NCBI RefSeq assembly: GCF_007830155.1
Contig: NZ_VLKY01000004.1
Coordinates: forward strand, 248,001-312,000
Direction of reading: 5' to 3'
DNA: 64,000 nt
DNA from: Pseudomonas duriflava
GTDB lineage: Bacteria > Pseudomonadota > Gammaproteobacteria > Pseudomonadales > Pseudomonadaceae
Position 1 is the first letter of the stretch, and the number at the start of each line of letters is the position of its first letter. Positions 63,589-64,000 of the stretch are shown in pieces. The position numbers were made by a program, and so were the translations under genes. A model generated the notes under the pieces. The model had not been told where the DNA came from. It did no database searches and worked only from the letters and a program-made list of their open reading frames with translations.

Positions 63589-63915
63589 ATGCGCATGAAA
63601 ATCCCCTCAATCATTATTGCCACCCTGTTCTCTGGCCTGTGCCTGGCTCAAGGGCTTGAGCTCGACCAGGATGTCAGTGAGCTGAATATTCTGGCGGAGT
63701 CCTCGGGCGAGGAATTACCTAACGATTCCCCTCAAGGCCTTAGATTGACTAATAACGATCAGGTAACCGTAGATTGCTGGCTGCAAGCTCATGGGCCTCA
63801 AGATGCGGAGCAAGAACATCATATTCTAACCCCTGGTCAATCGGTATTGCTGCGAATGCCAGGTAAGGCTGCTGGAGCGGCGACTCAGGCAAAACTAGTC
63901 TGTCGCAAGCATTGA
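63589..63915 (+). CDS. Small exported hypothetical protein
   Basis: 108 residues from ATG 63589, which has a good AAAGGAG seven bases upstream. The signal peptide is MRMKIPSIIIATLFSGLCLA. The mature part is acidic at first (LELDQDVSELNILAESSGEE), then LTNNDQVTVDCWLQAHGPQD and a C-terminal VCRKH. Two Cys in the mature chain could form a disulfide in the periplasm. The middle could be a small beta fold. No family recognised. Confidence 0.6.
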   Translation: MRMKIPSIIIATLFSGLCLAQGLELDQDVSELNILAESSGEELPNDSPQGLRLTNNDQVTVDCWLQAHGPQDAEQEHHILTPGQSVLLRMPGKAAGAATQAKLVCRKH

Positions 63916-63947
63916 GCTTGATCTCTCATGGGTATGAGGGAAGGTAA

Positions 63948-64000
63948 ATGATAAAGGTGTTCTGCATAGGGTTTGGTCATGATTTCCGGCACAATAGGTT
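63948..64000 (+). CDS. Possible start of a further gene, cut by the window end
   Basis: ATG at 63948 follows GAGGGAAGG closely. The 17 visible residues begin MIKVFCIGFGHDF and the frame is open to the window edge. Too short to assign. Confidence 0.25.
   Translation, partial: MIKVFCIGFGHDFRHNR

Noticed and set aside
1-64000. CRISPR arrays, insertion sequences, prophage genes, rRNA operons
   Set aside because: No regularly spaced repeats, transposase or integrase motifs, or rRNA sequences were seen on either strand.

Overview
The window looks like core chromosome of a gammaproteobacterium of the Pseudomonadaceae. The evidence is gene content and order: a hut locus with an ABC transporter inside it, a two-gene pqiA followed by pqiB and pqiC, a minC-minD-minE-rluA block next to an LpxL/HtrB acyltransferase, prc beside an EAL-CBS-GGDEF protein, and an SLC5-histidine kinase of the MxtR/CrbS type. 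From memory, much of 20.8-51.5 kb follows the order of the PA3271-to-PA3236 region of P. aeruginosa; this is recall, not a search. Base composition appears moderate (mid-50s percent GC by eye), lower than P. aeruginosa. I see no insertion sequence, phage, CRISPR array or rRNA operon.

Layout. 1-4980: end of hutU, the ABC transporter hutXWV, then hutI and hutG (histidine to glutamate; hutH is not in the window). 4988-6928: two small DMT-superfamily proteins and a divergent LysR regulator. 7092-10619: pqiA-pqiA-pqiB-pqiC envelope lipid-transport operon on the minus strand. 10620-14225: a sparse stretch with small hypothetical genes, terC and a strong inverted repeat. 14174-16959: cytosine use (sigma-54-type promoter, codB, remnant of a PucR-type regulator, codA). 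17363-20839: hybrid sensor kinase. 21130-26661: GNAT, azlCD, a frameshifted MFS transporter, a guanidinium exporter under a guanidine-II riboswitch, a BASS-family transporter, rdgC. 26889-27285: tRNA promoter, a 5'-truncated tRNA-Asp copy, tRNA-Val, tRNA-Asp. 27467-34326: FKBP isomerase lipoprotein, YkvA protein, cyclic-di-GMP protein, Prc protease, quinone reductase. 34364-40047: ABC importer with HAD phosphatase, a deleted AlkP-type phosphodiesterase, solute-binding protein and divergent GntR/UTRA regulator. 40104-51504: aminopeptidase, RluA, Min system, lipid A acyltransferase, patatin, pirin, MlaA, hydrolase, GNAT, betaine-binding protein. 51659-64000: phaJ-like hydratase and fadD, hrpA, LysE exporter and AraC regulator, a PheC-like protein, DctP, and small exported proteins.

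Themes. Nitrogen acquisition is prominent (histidine, cytosine, betaine, guanidinium export). Envelope maintenance is the second theme (PqiABC, MlaA, LpxL, lysophospholipid-type transporter, Prc). Three protein genes appear broken by simple lesions: a PucR-type regulator between codB and codA (internal deletion), an AlkP-type hydrolase in the ABC cluster (internal deletion) and the MFS gene (one base missing in a run of eight G). A fourth damaged locus is the tRNA-Asp copy without its 5' acceptor strand. I did not find a convincing undescribed multi-gene system; the strongest leads are these remnants, the sigma-54 promoter of the cytosine operon and the riboswitch.
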